Assembly: GCF_014297575.1 (NCBI RefSeq)
Contig: NZ_CP060412.1
Coordinates: 3,100,001 to 3,164,000 of the forward strand
Length of the DNA stretch: 64,000 bases
From: Dyella telluris
Lineage (GTDB): Bacteria; Pseudomonadota; Gammaproteobacteria; Xanthomonadales; Rhodanobacteraceae
Direction of reading: 5' to 3'
Of this stretch, positions 32,480-40,817 are shown one piece after another. A program made the position numbers and the translations under genes. Each line of letters starts with the position of its first letter. Within the stretch, counting starts at the first letter, position 1. The notes under the pieces were generated by a model, which searched no databases, was not told where the DNA came from, and saw only the letters and a list, made by a program, of their open reading frames with translations.

Positions 32480-33529
32480 ATGACCGAACACCGCATCGTG
32501 ACCGCCGCCGCCCAGATGGACGACGAGGCCCTGGAGGCCTCCATTCGTCCCAAGCGGCTGACCGAATACCTGGGCCAGCAGGCGGTGCGCGAACAGCTGT
32601 CGATCTATATCGAGGCGGCCAAGAAGCGTGGCGGCGCGTTGGATCACGTGCTGATCTTCGGGCCGCCCGGCCTCGGCAAGACCACCCTCAGCCACGTGAT
32701 CGCCAACGAACTGGGCGTCAACGTGCGCTCCACCTCCGGCCCCGTGCTGGAGCGGGCAGGGGACCTGGCGGCGCTGCTGACCAACCTCGAGCCGCATGAC
32801 GTGCTGTTCGTGGACGAAATCCACCGCCTTTCGCCCGTGGTGGAGGAAGTGCTCTACCCGGCGATGGAAGACTTCCAGATCGACATCATGATCGGCGAAG
32901 GCCCCGCGGCCCGTTCGATCAAGCTGGATCTGCCGCCCTTCACGCTGATCGGCGCGACCACGCGCGCAGGCCTGCTCACGGCGCCGCTGCGCGACCGTTT
33001 CGGCATCGTGCAGCGTTTGGAGTTCTATACGCCCGACGAGCTCACCGCCATCGTGCGTCGCTCGGCCCGCATCATGGGCATTCCCTGCGAGCCGGAGGGT
33101 GCGCAGGAAATCGCGCGCCGCTCGCGTGGCACGCCGCGTATCGCCAACCGCCTGCTGCGGCGCGTGCGCGATTACGCCGAGGTGCGTGCGGGAGGGGAGA
33201 TCACCCGTGAGGCGGCCCGCGCCGCCACGGACATGCTCAAGGTGGATGCCGAGGGTTTCGACGAACTCGATCGCCGCCTGCTGTCCACCATCATCGAGAG
33301 CTTCGACGGCGGCCCGGTGGGCGTGGAGTCACTCGCTGCCGCGCTCAGCGAAGACCGCGGCACCCTCGAGGACGTGGTGGAGCCTTACCTGATCCAGCAG
33401 GGTTACCTGGTGCGCACCGCGCGCGGCCGCATGGCCAGCGCCAAGGCCTGGCGCCACCTGGGCCTGACCCCGCCGCCGCGGCAGCAGGTGGCCGCAGACC
33501 TTTTCACTGCCGGCAACGCCGATGTCTGA
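32480..33529 (+). CDS. ruvB: Holliday junction branch migration helicase RuvB
   Basis: A 349-residue AAA+ motor. Walker A is [12 protein letters not shown], Walker [13 protein letters not shown], sensor 1 [20 protein letters not shown], and the arginine finger region is [14 protein letters not shown] winged-helix C-terminus binds DNA. It has its own upstream region after the kup terminator and overlaps ybgC by eight bases. Confidence 0.97.
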   Translation: MTEHRIVTAAAQMDDEALEASIRPKRLTEYLGQQAVREQLSIYIEAAKKRGGALDHVLIFGPPGLGKTTLSHVIANELGVNVRSTSGPVLERAGDLAALLTNLEPHDVLFVDEIHRLSPVVEEVLYPAMEDFQIDIMIGEGPAARSIKLDLPPFTLIGATTRAGLLTAPLRDRFGIVQRLEFYTPDELTAIVRRSARIMGIPCEPEGAQEIARRSRGTPRIANRLLRRVRDYAEVRAGGEITREAARAATDMLKVDAEGFDELDRRLLSTIIESFDGGPVGVESLAAALSEDRGTLEDVVEPYLIQQGYLVRTARGRMASAKAWRHLGLTPPPRQQVAADLFTAGNADV

Positions 33530-33953
33530 CGCCAGGCAAGCCACCGCGGCCGACCCGTTCCACTGGCCGGTCCGCGTCTACTGGGAAGACACCGACGCGG
33601 GCGGGGTGGTGTACCACGCCAGCTACCTGCGTTTCATGGAGCGCGCCCGCAGCGAATGGCTGCGCGCCCTGGGCATCAACCAGTCCCTGGTCAAGGAAAA
33701 CACCGGGTTGGCCTTCCTGGTCCGCGAGATGCAGATCGACTTCCTCCGCGCGGCCCTGCTGGATGATGAACTGTCGGTAAGCGTGGAAGTCAAAGAGCGG
33801 CGGGCAGCCAGTATCCTTTTCGCCCAGACGATCCGCCGGGCGGACGGCGCGGAGCTGATCCGTGCGACGGTGCGCGTGGCGTGCGTCGACGTTCGCCGCA
33901 TGCGCCCGGTGCAGATTCCGGCCGACCTCATCCCCGGCCTTCCCCCTCAATAA
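33522..33953 (+). CDS. ybgC: Tol-Pal associated acyl-CoA thioesterase YbgC
   Basis: A 143-residue hotdog-fold thioesterase. [28 protein letters not shown] is the family block, whose start (WEDTDAGG) holds the catalytic aspartates Asp23 and Asp25. YbgC acts on short- or medium-chain acyl-CoA or acyl-ACP and is encoded at the head of tol-pal operons in most proteobacteria. It starts inside the end of ruvB. Confidence 0.94.
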   Translation: MSDARQATAADPFHWPVRVYWEDTDAGGVVYHASYLRFMERARSEWLRALGINQSLVKENTGLAFLVREMQIDFLRAALLDDELSVSVEVKERRAASILFAQTIRRADGAELIRATVRVACVDVRRMRPVQIPADLIPGLPPQ

Positions 33954-33982
33954 AAGTACGTGCGCTGGAGAACCTTCAAGCA

Positions 33983-34669
33983 ATGAACGGTGGACTCAAT
34001 ATTTTCAAGCTGATCGCGGAAGCGAGCATCCTCGTCCAGTTCGTCATGCTGGTGCTGCTGGTGCTCTCGTTCCTGTCCTGGGTCATCATCATCCGCAAGG
34101 TCGGGCAGTTGAAGGCCGCCATGGAAGAAGCCGAGAAGTTCGAGGAGCGCTTCTGGTCCGGCGCCGACCTCGCCCAGCTGTTCCGCGAAGTCAGCAACCG
34201 CGGCGCCAGCAACGGCGGCATGGAAAACGTGTTCGAGTCGGGCTTCCGCGAGTTCGTGCGCCAGCGCCAGCGCCGCGTGCATGACATGCGCATCGTCATC
34301 GAGGGTTCCGAGCGCGCCATGCGCGTGGCCGGCACCCGCGAAATCGGCCGCCTGGAGCGCAATCTCGAATTCCTCGCCAACGTGGGCTCGATCAGCCCGT
34401 ACGTCGGCCTGTTCGGCACCGTCATCGGCATCATGGGCGCCTTCCAGGGCCTGGGCGAAATGAAGGACGTCACCATCGCCGTGGTGGCCCCGCACATTTC
34501 CGAGGCGCTGATCGCCACCGCCATGGGTCTGTTCGCTGCCATCCCGGCGGTGTGGGCGTACAACCGCTTCGCCAACAAGGTGGAGCGCGTCGCCTCCCGT
34601 TACGAGGTGTTCCAGGAAGAGTTCTCGTCGGTGCTGCAGCGTCAGATCCAGACTGACGAAGCGGCCTGA
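33983..34669 (+). CDS. tolQ: Tol-Pal system inner-membrane protein TolQ
   Basis: A 228-residue ExbB/MotA-type proton-channel subunit with three membrane helices: one near 14-36 (ILVQFVMLVLLVLSFLSWV), and two in the second half (VGSISPYVGLFGTVIGIMGAF and IATAMGLFAAIPAVWAYN). Together with TolR it uses the proton motive force to move TolA during constriction. The ATG at 33983 is chosen because translation upstream runs through the ybgC end. GGAG lies 12 bases before it. Confidence 0.96.
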   Translation: MNGGLNIFKLIAEASILVQFVMLVLLVLSFLSWVIIIRKVGQLKAAMEEAEKFEERFWSGADLAQLFREVSNRGASNGGMENVFESGFREFVRQRQRRVHDMRIVIEGSERAMRVAGTREIGRLERNLEFLANVGSISPYVGLFGTVIGIMGAFQGLGEMKDVTIAVVAPHISEALIATAMGLFAAIPAVWAYNRFANKVERVASRYEVFQEEFSSVLQRQIQTDEAA

Positions 34670-34686
34670 GCGGAGGAGCTTCAGCC

Positions 34687-35124
34687 ATGCGTAGCTCCGC
34701 GCGCCACAAGCGCCTCAAGCTGAAATCCGAGATCAACGTCGTTCCCTACATCGACGTGATGCTGGTGCTGTTGATCATCTTCATGGTCACCGCACCCATG
34801 ATCAACAAGAACGTCGACGTGAACCTGCCGCAGGCCAATGCCAAGTCGCTGCAGGACAAGAAGGACCCGGTGATCGTCGTGGTCGACCAGGACGGCAAGC
34901 TGTACCTGACCCTGGGTACGGACAAGCGCCAGCCGGTCGACGTCGCCACCATGCAGACCAAGGTCGGTGCCTTCGTGAAGGCCAACCCGGAGGTCAGCGT
35001 GCTGGTGGCTGGCGACCGTGACGGCAAATACGAGGGCGTGTACCAGGTGCTGGCCCAGTTGCAGCAGGCCGGCGTGGCCAAGGTCGGTCTGATGAGCGCG
35101 CCGGAGTCGGGCACCAAGAAATGA
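34687..35124 (+). CDS. tolR: Tol-Pal system protein TolR
   Basis: A 145-residue ExbD-type protein with one helix (VMLVLLIIFMVTAPM) carrying Asp23 in VPYIDVMLVLL, the proton-path residue. The periplasmic domain follows. GAGGAG lies upstream of the ATG. The stop codon overlaps the tolA ATG. Confidence 0.96.
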   Translation: MRSSARHKRLKLKSEINVVPYIDVMLVLLIIFMVTAPMINKNVDVNLPQANAKSLQDKKDPVIVVVDQDGKLYLTLGTDKRQPVDVATMQTKVGAFVKANPEVSVLVAGDRDGKYEGVYQVLAQLQQAGVAKVGLMSAPESGTKK

Positions 35125-36065
35125 GGGCCGACTCCCCCAAGGGCACGTCCAAGGCGGTTGTCCTTTCCGCCATTCTCCATCTGGGCATCGTGGGCTTCCT
35201 GGCCCTCGCGGTGGTGCCGTGCTCGTTCTACGAGCAGGTGTTCGAAACACTGCACCTGCCGGCGGACTGGAACCCCATCACCTGTACCAAGCCGGTGGCC
35301 CTGCAGGGCGAGATCATCGAGGCCGAACTGGTAGGCATCACCGGCGCGCCGCCGCCGAAGCACACGCAGACCAAGCCGGTACCGAACACCGTTCCGCCGC
35401 CGCCCAGCATTCCACCGCCGCCCTCGGTGGAAACGCCCAAGATCAAGACCCTGCCGCCGCCGCCCGAGCATCCGGATACCAAGGATCAGGAGAAGGTGGT
35501 GGCCGAAGGCATCCAGAAGGCCGAGGACGCCAAGAAGGAACAGGAAGAGAAGCAGCGCCAGCGCGCCGCTGAGCTGGACGCCCAGGCGGCCAAGCACAAG
35601 CAGGAAGAGCAGAAGAAGATCGACGAGCTGTTTGCCAAGATGGACGCTGCCGACCAGCAGACCAAGAAGGCCGACAGCAAGGCCAAGCAGGCCAAGCAGC
35701 AGATGGAAGACCTGAAGAACGCCCAGGACAATGGCCTGGACAACGTGCCTTATGCCGCGCAGCGGCAGACTGGCGCGAATGGTCCGGATGCCGGCCTGCG
35801 CGCCCAATATCTTGCTGCGATTCAGAATACGCTCAAACAGAACTGGGTCGGCCCGGATAACATGCCGACCAATCAGCAATGCCTGCTGCATATCGTGCAG
35901 CTGCAGGGCGGCCAGGTGGTCAGCGCCAAGGTCGACTCGAGCTGTCCATTCGATGAGGCGGGCCGCAAGTCCGTCGAAGACGCGGCCATGAGGGCCAACC
36001 AGCTGCCTTACAAGGGATTTGAAAGTGTCTTTAGTCGTAACGTTGACATGTTCTTCAAGCCATAG
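35121..36065 (+). CDS. tolA: Cell envelope integrity protein TolA
   Basis: A 314-residue protein with a single N-terminal membrane helix (about 12-34) and a proline-rich stretch (PPPPSIPPPPSVETPK). A long charged coiled-coil arm (about 125-210, KEQEEKQRQRAAELDAQ) leads to a C-terminal TolA domain with two cysteines (QQCLLHIV, VDSSCPFDEAGRKSVEDA). The helix anchors it to TolQR, and the C-terminal domain touches Pal and TolB in the periplasm. Confidence 0.95.
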   Translation: MRADSPKGTSKAVVLSAILHLGIVGFLALAVVPCSFYEQVFETLHLPADWNPITCTKPVALQGEIIEAELVGITGAPPPKHTQTKPVPNTVPPPPSIPPPPSVETPKIKTLPPPPEHPDTKDQEKVVAEGIQKAEDAKKEQEEKQRQRAAELDAQAAKHKQEEQKKIDELFAKMDAADQQTKKADSKAKQAKQQMEDLKNAQDNGLDNVPYAAQRQTGANGPDAGLRAQYLAAIQNTLKQNWVGPDNMPTNQQCLLHIVQLQGGQVVSAKVDSSCPFDEAGRKSVEDAAMRANQLPYKGFESVFSRNVDMFFKP

Positions 36066-36076
36066 GTGATGACCTG

Positions 36077-37399
36077 ATGAAAAAGACTTCCCGGTATCTG
36101 GTCCTATTGCTTGGCATCCTTGGCCTGCTGTTCGCAGGCCTGGCCTCTGCACAGACCTCCACGCTCACCGGTACGGTGGAAGGCGTGACCAAGTCGGCCA
36201 CGCCGATCGTGGTCGTGCCGTTCGCACAGGCCGGTGGTGCCCCGCTGCCCACCGACATCGCCGATGTCATGCGCAACGACTTCAACCGCTCCGGCAAATT
36301 CCGCTCGCTCGCCAAGAGCGAAATCGTGGAAACGCCGTCGAAGGGCGCCGACATCAACTTCGCCACGTGGCGCCTGCTCAAGCAGGACTACATCACCGTG
36401 GGTCGCATCAGCGATGCCGGTGGCGGCATGCTGCGTGTCGAATACGAGCTGTGGGACGCCAATCGCCAGCAGAACCTGCTTGCCCAGGCGTATACCGCCC
36501 CCGCGGGTGACCTGCGCGGCGTGGCCCACCAGATCGCCGACGCCATCTACGAGAAGATCACCGGCGTGCGTGGTGCCTTCTGGACCCGCATCGCGTACAT
36601 CACCGCCGTGGGCCTGGGCAACAACACCACCTACTCGCTGATCGTGGCCGATTCGGACGGTTACAACCCGCAGGTCGTGGCCCGTTCGCGTGAGTCGCTG
36701 CTGTCGCCGTCGTGGTCGCCGGATGGCCGCAAGATCGCCTACGTCTCGTTCGAGAGCGGCAACTCGGCCATCTACGTGCAGGACATCACGACCGGTTCGC
36801 GTCAGCTGGTGTCGGCGCGCGCCAAGGGCATCAACGGCGCGCCGAACTTCTCGCCGGATGGCAGCAAGCTAGCGCTGGCCCTTTCCTATCAGGGCAACCC
36901 CGAGATCTACGTGATGGATATCGGCTCGCGCAGCGAGACCCGCCTCACCAACAACCTCGCCATCGACACCGAGCCGCGCTGGACCCCGGACGGCCAGAGC
37001 ATCATCTTCACCTCCGACCGTGGCGGCAGGCCGCAGCTCTATCAGATGTCGGCCAGTGGCGGCGGGGCAGAGCGCATCACCTTCCAGGGCCAGTTCAACG
37101 CCAACGCCTCGATCAGCTACGACGGCAAGCAGATCGCGATGGTGCAGGGCAACGGGAACGTGTATCGTATTGCTATCATGGACCGCAGTCTGGGTGGGCA
37201 GGTGCGCTTCATCTCGCCGGGTCCGATCGACGAAACACCGAGTTTTGCGCCGAACGCGAGCATGCTGCTGTACGCCGCCTCCGAAGGAAGGCGCGGTGTG
37301 CTGTATGCCGTGTCCGCCGATGGTCTCGTCCGCCAGCGCCTGGTGCTGGCCGATGGTGACGTCCGCGAACCGGCTTGGGGTCCCTATCGTCAGCGATAA
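36077..37399 (+). CDS. tolB: Tol-Pal system beta-propeller protein TolB
   Basis: A 440-residue periplasmic protein with a signal peptide ending GLASAQ (about residue 26). An N-terminal domain binds TolA, and a six-bladed propeller follows with repeated motifs such as SPSWSPDGRKIAYVSF, APNFSPDGSKLALAL and EPRWTPDGQSIIFTSDRGG. TolB binds Pal and competes with peptidoglycan. A gap of 249 bases separates it from pal; no gene or clear terminator was seen there. Confidence 0.97.
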   Translation: MKKTSRYLVLLLGILGLLFAGLASAQTSTLTGTVEGVTKSATPIVVVPFAQAGGAPLPTDIADVMRNDFNRSGKFRSLAKSEIVETPSKGADINFATWRLLKQDYITVGRISDAGGGMLRVEYELWDANRQQNLLAQAYTAPAGDLRGVAHQIADAIYEKITGVRGAFWTRIAYITAVGLGNNTTYSLIVADSDGYNPQVVARSRESLLSPSWSPDGRKIAYVSFESGNSAIYVQDITTGSRQLVSARAKGINGAPNFSPDGSKLALALSYQGNPEIYVMDIGSRSETRLTNNLAIDTEPRWTPDGQSIIFTSDRGGRPQLYQMSASGGGAERITFQGQFNANASISYDGKQIAMVQGNGNVYRIAIMDRSLGGQVRFISPGPIDETPSFAPNASMLLYAASEGRRGVLYAVSADGLVRQRLVLADGDVREPAWGPYRQR

Positions 37400-37648
37400 G
37401 CAGTTCATGCCGGGGCGCGTAAGCGTCACGGCCATGTGATCCGGGCGTGAAGGCGCAGGCAGTACACCGGATCTAACAGCTTGCCGGCCGCGGCAATCCG
37501 TCGCGGCTGGCGGGCCAGGCGGTTGCGAGACAGCGCGCCGCCGGCAGCAAAATGTCAAAATAACAGCCGGTACACCGGCGAAAACTGTCCCGAAACCGCA
37601 ATCATTATTGACTGTCGGAACTCAAACCTGTTTGAAGGAACGTCCACC

Positions 37649-38155
37649 ATGAATAAGACCGTTCGCGTCGCCCTGGTCGCCCTGCTCTGCGTTGGCGCGG
37701 CCGCATGCTCGAAGAAGCAGGAAGTCAAGCCGCAGCCGGCTCCGGAAGCGCCGATGACCACCCCGGCTCCGTCGACCGCTGGCAAGTACACCCCGGCTGA
37801 CCTCGACACCGACGCCTGCCTGCGTCAGCGCGTTGTCTACTTCGATTTCGACAAGGAAGAAATCAAGCCGGAGTTCCAGCAGATCATGGCGTGCCACGCC
37901 AAGTACCTGCAGGACCGCCCGATGGCCCAGATCCGTCTGGAAGGCAATGCTGACGAGCGCGGCACCCGCGAGTACAACCTCGGCCTCGGCGAGCGTCGCG
38001 GCAACGCCGTGTCCAGCGCCCTGCAGTCGAACGGCGGCTCGGCCAGCCAGATCAACGTGATCTCGTACGGCAAGGAAAAGCCGGTGTGCCGTGAGCACAA
38101 CGAAGACTGCTGGAGCAAGAACCGTCGCGTCGAGATCGTCTACACGGCGAAGTAA
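37649..38155 (+). CDS. pal: Peptidoglycan-associated lipoprotein Pal
   Basis: A 168-residue lipoprotein with lipobox CVGAAAC (Cys20). A short proline-rich tether precedes an OmpA-like domain with YFDFDKEEIKPEF and GNADERGTREYNLGLGERRGNAV, which binds meso-diaminopimelate of peptidoglycan. The ATG at 37649 starts the signal peptide. The TAA stop overlaps the next ATG. The 249-bp leader, AT-richer than the surroundings (37600-37640), may hold a separate promoter for pal. Confidence 0.97.
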   Translation: MNKTVRVALVALLCVGAAACSKKQEVKPQPAPEAPMTTPAPSTAGKYTPADLDTDACLRQRVVYFDFDKEEIKPEFQQIMACHAKYLQDRPMAQIRLEGNADERGTREYNLGLGERRGNAVSSALQSNGGSASQINVISYGKEKPVCREHNEDCWSKNRRVEIVYTAK

Positions 38156-39033
38156 TGAAGAAGCGACTGGCTATCAGCTTCACGGCCAGGATGGGCATGG
38201 CGGGCGCATTCGCGTCCGCCATGCTTTTTGGCATGTCGGCCCATGCCCAGGATTCCCGCCTCAGCCTCGCCGACCGTGTGTCGCGGCTTGAGCAGCAGGC
38301 GCAGAACCAGAATCAGGGCGGAACCACGCTGGTCAATCAGGTGCAGGCGCTGCAGTCGCAGGTAGCGCAGATGCAGGGCCAGATCGAGGAGCTGCAGCAC
38401 CAGCTGCAGGAAGCCAACGACAAGAACAAGGTGCAGGCCACGGATTTCGATTCGCGCCTGAGTCACCTCGAAAGCGGCGCCGGTGCGGCGACCGCCAACC
38501 AGGGCAACACCCCGAACAATGCGCCGCCGACGGCCAACGCCGCGCCGACGACGCCGCCTGCTGCGCCCACGCCGCCGCCGGCAGCCGCGGGCAAGGCCGG
38601 CGCAGCGCCCGCAGCCGGCAAGGCTGGCGCGGCCGCCAACAACGCTACGGCGCAGGCGGCCTACGACGATGCCTTCAAGTCGCTGCGTGCCGGCGACTAC
38701 GTGAAGTCCTCGCGTGATTTCCGCAACTTCATCCAGCAGTATCCGGACAGCTCCTTGCTGCCCAATGCGTTCTACTGGCTGGGTGAGTCCTACTACGCCA
38801 CCAGCAACTATCAGGTGGCGATGGAAGCGTTCCAGCATCTGGTCAGCCAGTTCCCGCAGAGCGAGAAGGTGCCCGATGCGATGCTCAAGGTGGGCTACAG
38901 CCAGATCGAGCTGAAGCAGCTGGATGCAGGCAAGACCACACTGAAGAACGTGTCCGCCAAGTACCCCGGCACCAAGGCGGCCAGCCTTGCCCAGGAGCGC
39001 CTGCGCCGCCTGCAGGCCCAGTCGGCCAACTGA
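38155..39033 (+). CDS. cpoB: Cell division coordinator CpoB (YbgF)
   Basis: A 292-residue periplasmic protein with a signal peptide ending SAHAQ. An N-terminal coiled coil (about 35-100, SLADRVSRLEQQAQNQ and QVAQMQGQIEELQHQLQ) is followed by an Ala/Pro/Thr-rich linker (about 105-165) and C-terminal TPR repeats (AYDDAFKSLRAGDYVKS, FYWLGESYYATSNYQVAM). It links Tol-Pal with PBP1B-driven septal peptidoglycan synthesis. TAATG junction with pal. Confidence 0.95.
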   Translation: MKKRLAISFTARMGMAGAFASAMLFGMSAHAQDSRLSLADRVSRLEQQAQNQNQGGTTLVNQVQALQSQVAQMQGQIEELQHQLQEANDKNKVQATDFDSRLSHLESGAGAATANQGNTPNNAPPTANAAPTTPPAAPTPPPAAAGKAGAAPAAGKAGAAANNATAQAAYDDAFKSLRAGDYVKSSRDFRNFIQQYPDSSLLPNAFYWLGESYYATSNYQVAMEAFQHLVSQFPQSEKVPDAMLKVGYSQIELKQLDAGKTTLKNVSAKYPGTKAASLAQERLRRLQAQSAN

Positions 39034-39043
39034 GGTTGTGGTC

Positions 39044-39736
39044 GTGACCGGTAGTAACCAGGACGTGGCACCCACCACGTCGACGCAGATGCCCGCCGAG
39101 CGCCTGCGCATCACCGAGATTTTCCATTCGATCCAGGGCGAGGCCGATGCCATCGGCTGGCGCACGGTGTTTGTCCGATTGACCGGATGCCCGCTGCGTT
39201 GCGTCTGGTGCGATACCGAGTATTCCTTCTACGGTGGCGACTGGCGTGCCATCGACGACATCGTGGCCGAGGTGGCCTCGCATGGCGCGAAGCATGTCTG
39301 CGTCACCGGTGGCGAGCCCCTGGCGCAGAAGCGCTGCCTGATCCTGCTGACGCGCCTGTGCGATGCCGGCCACGACGTGTCGCTGGAAACTTCCGGCGCG
39401 CTCGATGTGGCCCAGGTCGATCCCCGCGTGCGCAAGGTGATGGACCTGAAGGCCCCGGATTCCGGCGAGGCCAAGCGCAACCTGTGGTCGAACCTGGAGC
39501 ACTTGCTGCCGCACGACCAGGTCAAGATCGTCATCGCCAGCCGCGCCGATTACGAATGGGCGCGCGACGTTGTTGCCGAACACCGGATCACAGAGCGCTG
39601 CATGGTGCTGTTCTCGCCCGTGCATGGCGCCATCGAGCCGCGAGAGCTGGCCGAGTGGATCATCGAGGACAAGCTGGACGTGCGTTTCCAACTGCAGCTG
39701 CACAAGCTGCTGTGGAACGACGCCGCCGGACACTGA
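39044..39736 (+). CDS. queE: 7-carboxy-7-deazaguanine synthase
   Basis: A 230-residue radical SAM enzyme in queuosine synthesis, converting CPH4 to 7-carboxy-7-deazaguanine. The cluster motif TGCPLRCVWCDTEY has CX3CX2C, and FHSIQGEAD and CVTGGEPLAQK are family blocks. The chosen start is GTG 39044, with GAGGT upstream; ATG 39089 is an alternative that gives a shorter protein beginning at MPAERLRITEIF. It follows cpoB by ten bases, as in related genomes. Confidence 0.93.
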   Translation: MTGSNQDVAPTTSTQMPAERLRITEIFHSIQGEADAIGWRTVFVRLTGCPLRCVWCDTEYSFYGGDWRAIDDIVAEVASHGAKHVCVTGGEPLAQKRCLILLTRLCDAGHDVSLETSGALDVAQVDPRVRKVMDLKAPDSGEAKRNLWSNLEHLLPHDQVKIVIASRADYEWARDVVAEHRITERCMVLFSPVHGAIEPRELAEWIIEDKLDVRFQLQLHKLLWNDAAGH

Positions 39737-39744
39737 ACACCAGG

Positions 39745-39820
39745 AGTGAGTGACGAGGAGTGAGAAGTGAGAGCGCGACCACCAGGCTCTTCTCTGACGC
39801 CTCACTCCTCTTCACTCACT
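39745..39820. repeat. Inverted repeat of the GAGTGAG type between queE and queC
   Basis: The 20-base arm at 39745-39764 (AGTGAGTGACGAGGAGTGAG) matches the reverse complement of 39801-39820 at 19 of 20 positions. The loop is 36 bases and itself contains more GAGTGAG-like sequence. It could be a transcript-processing or stabilising hairpin, or a mobile repeat. Confidence 0.65.
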
Positions 39821-39905
39821 TCTCGCTTCACGCGTGCCAGCCTGTCTTGCTGGTGGCGCTTTTCGGCCGGATCACCGGCCTGAACCCCAGAGTGGAAGTC
39901 ACCCC

Positions 39906-40592
39906 ATGTCTCAAACCTCTCCCCGCAAGGCCGTCGTACTCGTCTCCGGCGGCATGGACTCGGCTGTCACCATCGCCATTGCCCGCGAACAGGGCTACCA
40001 GGTGCACGCGCTGAGCGTGGCCTACGGCCAGCGCCACAGTGCCGAGCTGGCCGCCTCCGAGCGGGTCTCGCGCCTGCTGGGCGCCGTCGAGCACAAGACC
40101 GTGCACGTGGACCTACGCACCATCGGTGGCTCGGCGCTCACCGCCGACATCGACGTGCCGGTCGACCAGGACGACGGGCAGGGCATTCCGGTGACCTACG
40201 TGCCGGCACGCAACACCATCATGCTGTCCATCGCGCTGGGCTGGGCCGAGGTGCTTGGCTCTACCGACATCTGGTGCGGCGTGAACGCGGTGGATTACTC
40301 GGGTTATCCCGACTGCCGCCCGGCCTTCATCGAGGCATTCGAGCAGCTGGCGAACGTGGCCACCAAGGCCGGCGTGGAAGGAGCGGGCATCCGCATTCAT
40401 GCGCCACTGATGCGCATGAGCAAGGCAGACATCGCCCGTGAGGGCCAGCGCCTGGCGGTGGACTTCTCCGAGACCGTGAGCTGCTACCAGGCCGATGCCG
40501 AGGGGCGTGCCTGCGGCCATTGCGACGCCTGCCGCCTGCGCGCCCAGGGCTTCAGTGCCGCCGGCCTGCCGGACCCGACCCGCTACGTCTGA
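39906..40592 (+). CDS. queC: 7-cyano-7-deazaguanine synthase
   Basis: A 228-residue ATP-dependent enzyme that makes preQ0 from 7-carboxy-7-deazaguanine. The PP-loop is [12 protein letters not shown] (residues 12-23), with the family block [12 protein letters not shown]. The zinc cysteines near the end lie in [21 protein letters not shown] (Cys-x-HCDAC part visible). It follows queE after an inverted repeat. Unlike in some bacteria, queD and queF are not next to it. Confidence 0.95.
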   Translation: MSQTSPRKAVVLVSGGMDSAVTIAIAREQGYQVHALSVAYGQRHSAELAASERVSRLLGAVEHKTVHVDLRTIGGSALTADIDVPVDQDDGQGIPVTYVPARNTIMLSIALGWAEVLGSTDIWCGVNAVDYSGYPDCRPAFIEAFEQLANVATKAGVEGAGIRIHAPLMRMSKADIAREGQRLAVDFSETVSCYQADAEGRACGHCDACRLRAQGFSAAGLPDPTRYV

Positions 40593-40602
40593 ACGGGTTT
40601 GC

Positions 40603-40631
40603 TTGTGCCATCGGCCTTGAGCCCATAAAAT
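40603..40631 (+). promoter_or_regulatory. Sigma-70 promoter of tRNA-Lys
   Basis: TTGTGC at 40603-40608 and TAAAAT at 40626-40631 have an ideal 17-bp spacer. A GC-rich discriminator (GTCGGGC) follows, as is typical of stringently controlled stable RNA promoters. The tRNA starts 23 bases later. Confidence 0.7.
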
Positions 40632-40653
40632 GTCGGGCTTGCTTTTGAAGCTT

Positions 40654-40729
40654 GGGTCGTTAGCTCAGTCGGTAGAGCAGTAGACTTTTAATCTATTGGT
40701 CCCGAGTTCGAATCTCGGACGACCCACCA
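40654..40729 (+). tRNA. tRNA-Lys (anticodon TTT)
   Basis: A 76-base gene with encoded CCA. The acceptor stem is GGGTCGT/ACGACCC. The D arm is GCTCAGTCGGTAGAGC, the anticodon loop CTTTTAA with anticodon TTT, and the T arm CCGAGTTCGAATCTCGG. All four stems pair. It has its own promoter and terminator. Confidence 0.97.
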
Positions 40730-40738
40730 AAAAGCCAG

Positions 40739-40767
40739 AGACCCGCGGAAACGCGGGTCTTTTTTTG
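40739..40767 (+). terminator. Intrinsic terminator of tRNA-Lys
   Basis: AGACCCGCG pairs perfectly with CGCGGGTCT around GAAA, followed by seven T. Confidence 0.92.
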
Positions 40768-40817
40768 TGCCAAGAGCAGTGGTTCAAGGCGGGCAGGTTG
40801 AGCTGCGTTGGACCGTT

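Noticed and set aside
40654..40767. Genomic island inserted at tRNA-Lys
   Set aside because: No integrase and no second copy of the tRNA 3' end were found. The tRNA is followed directly by its own terminator and a minus-strand kinase.
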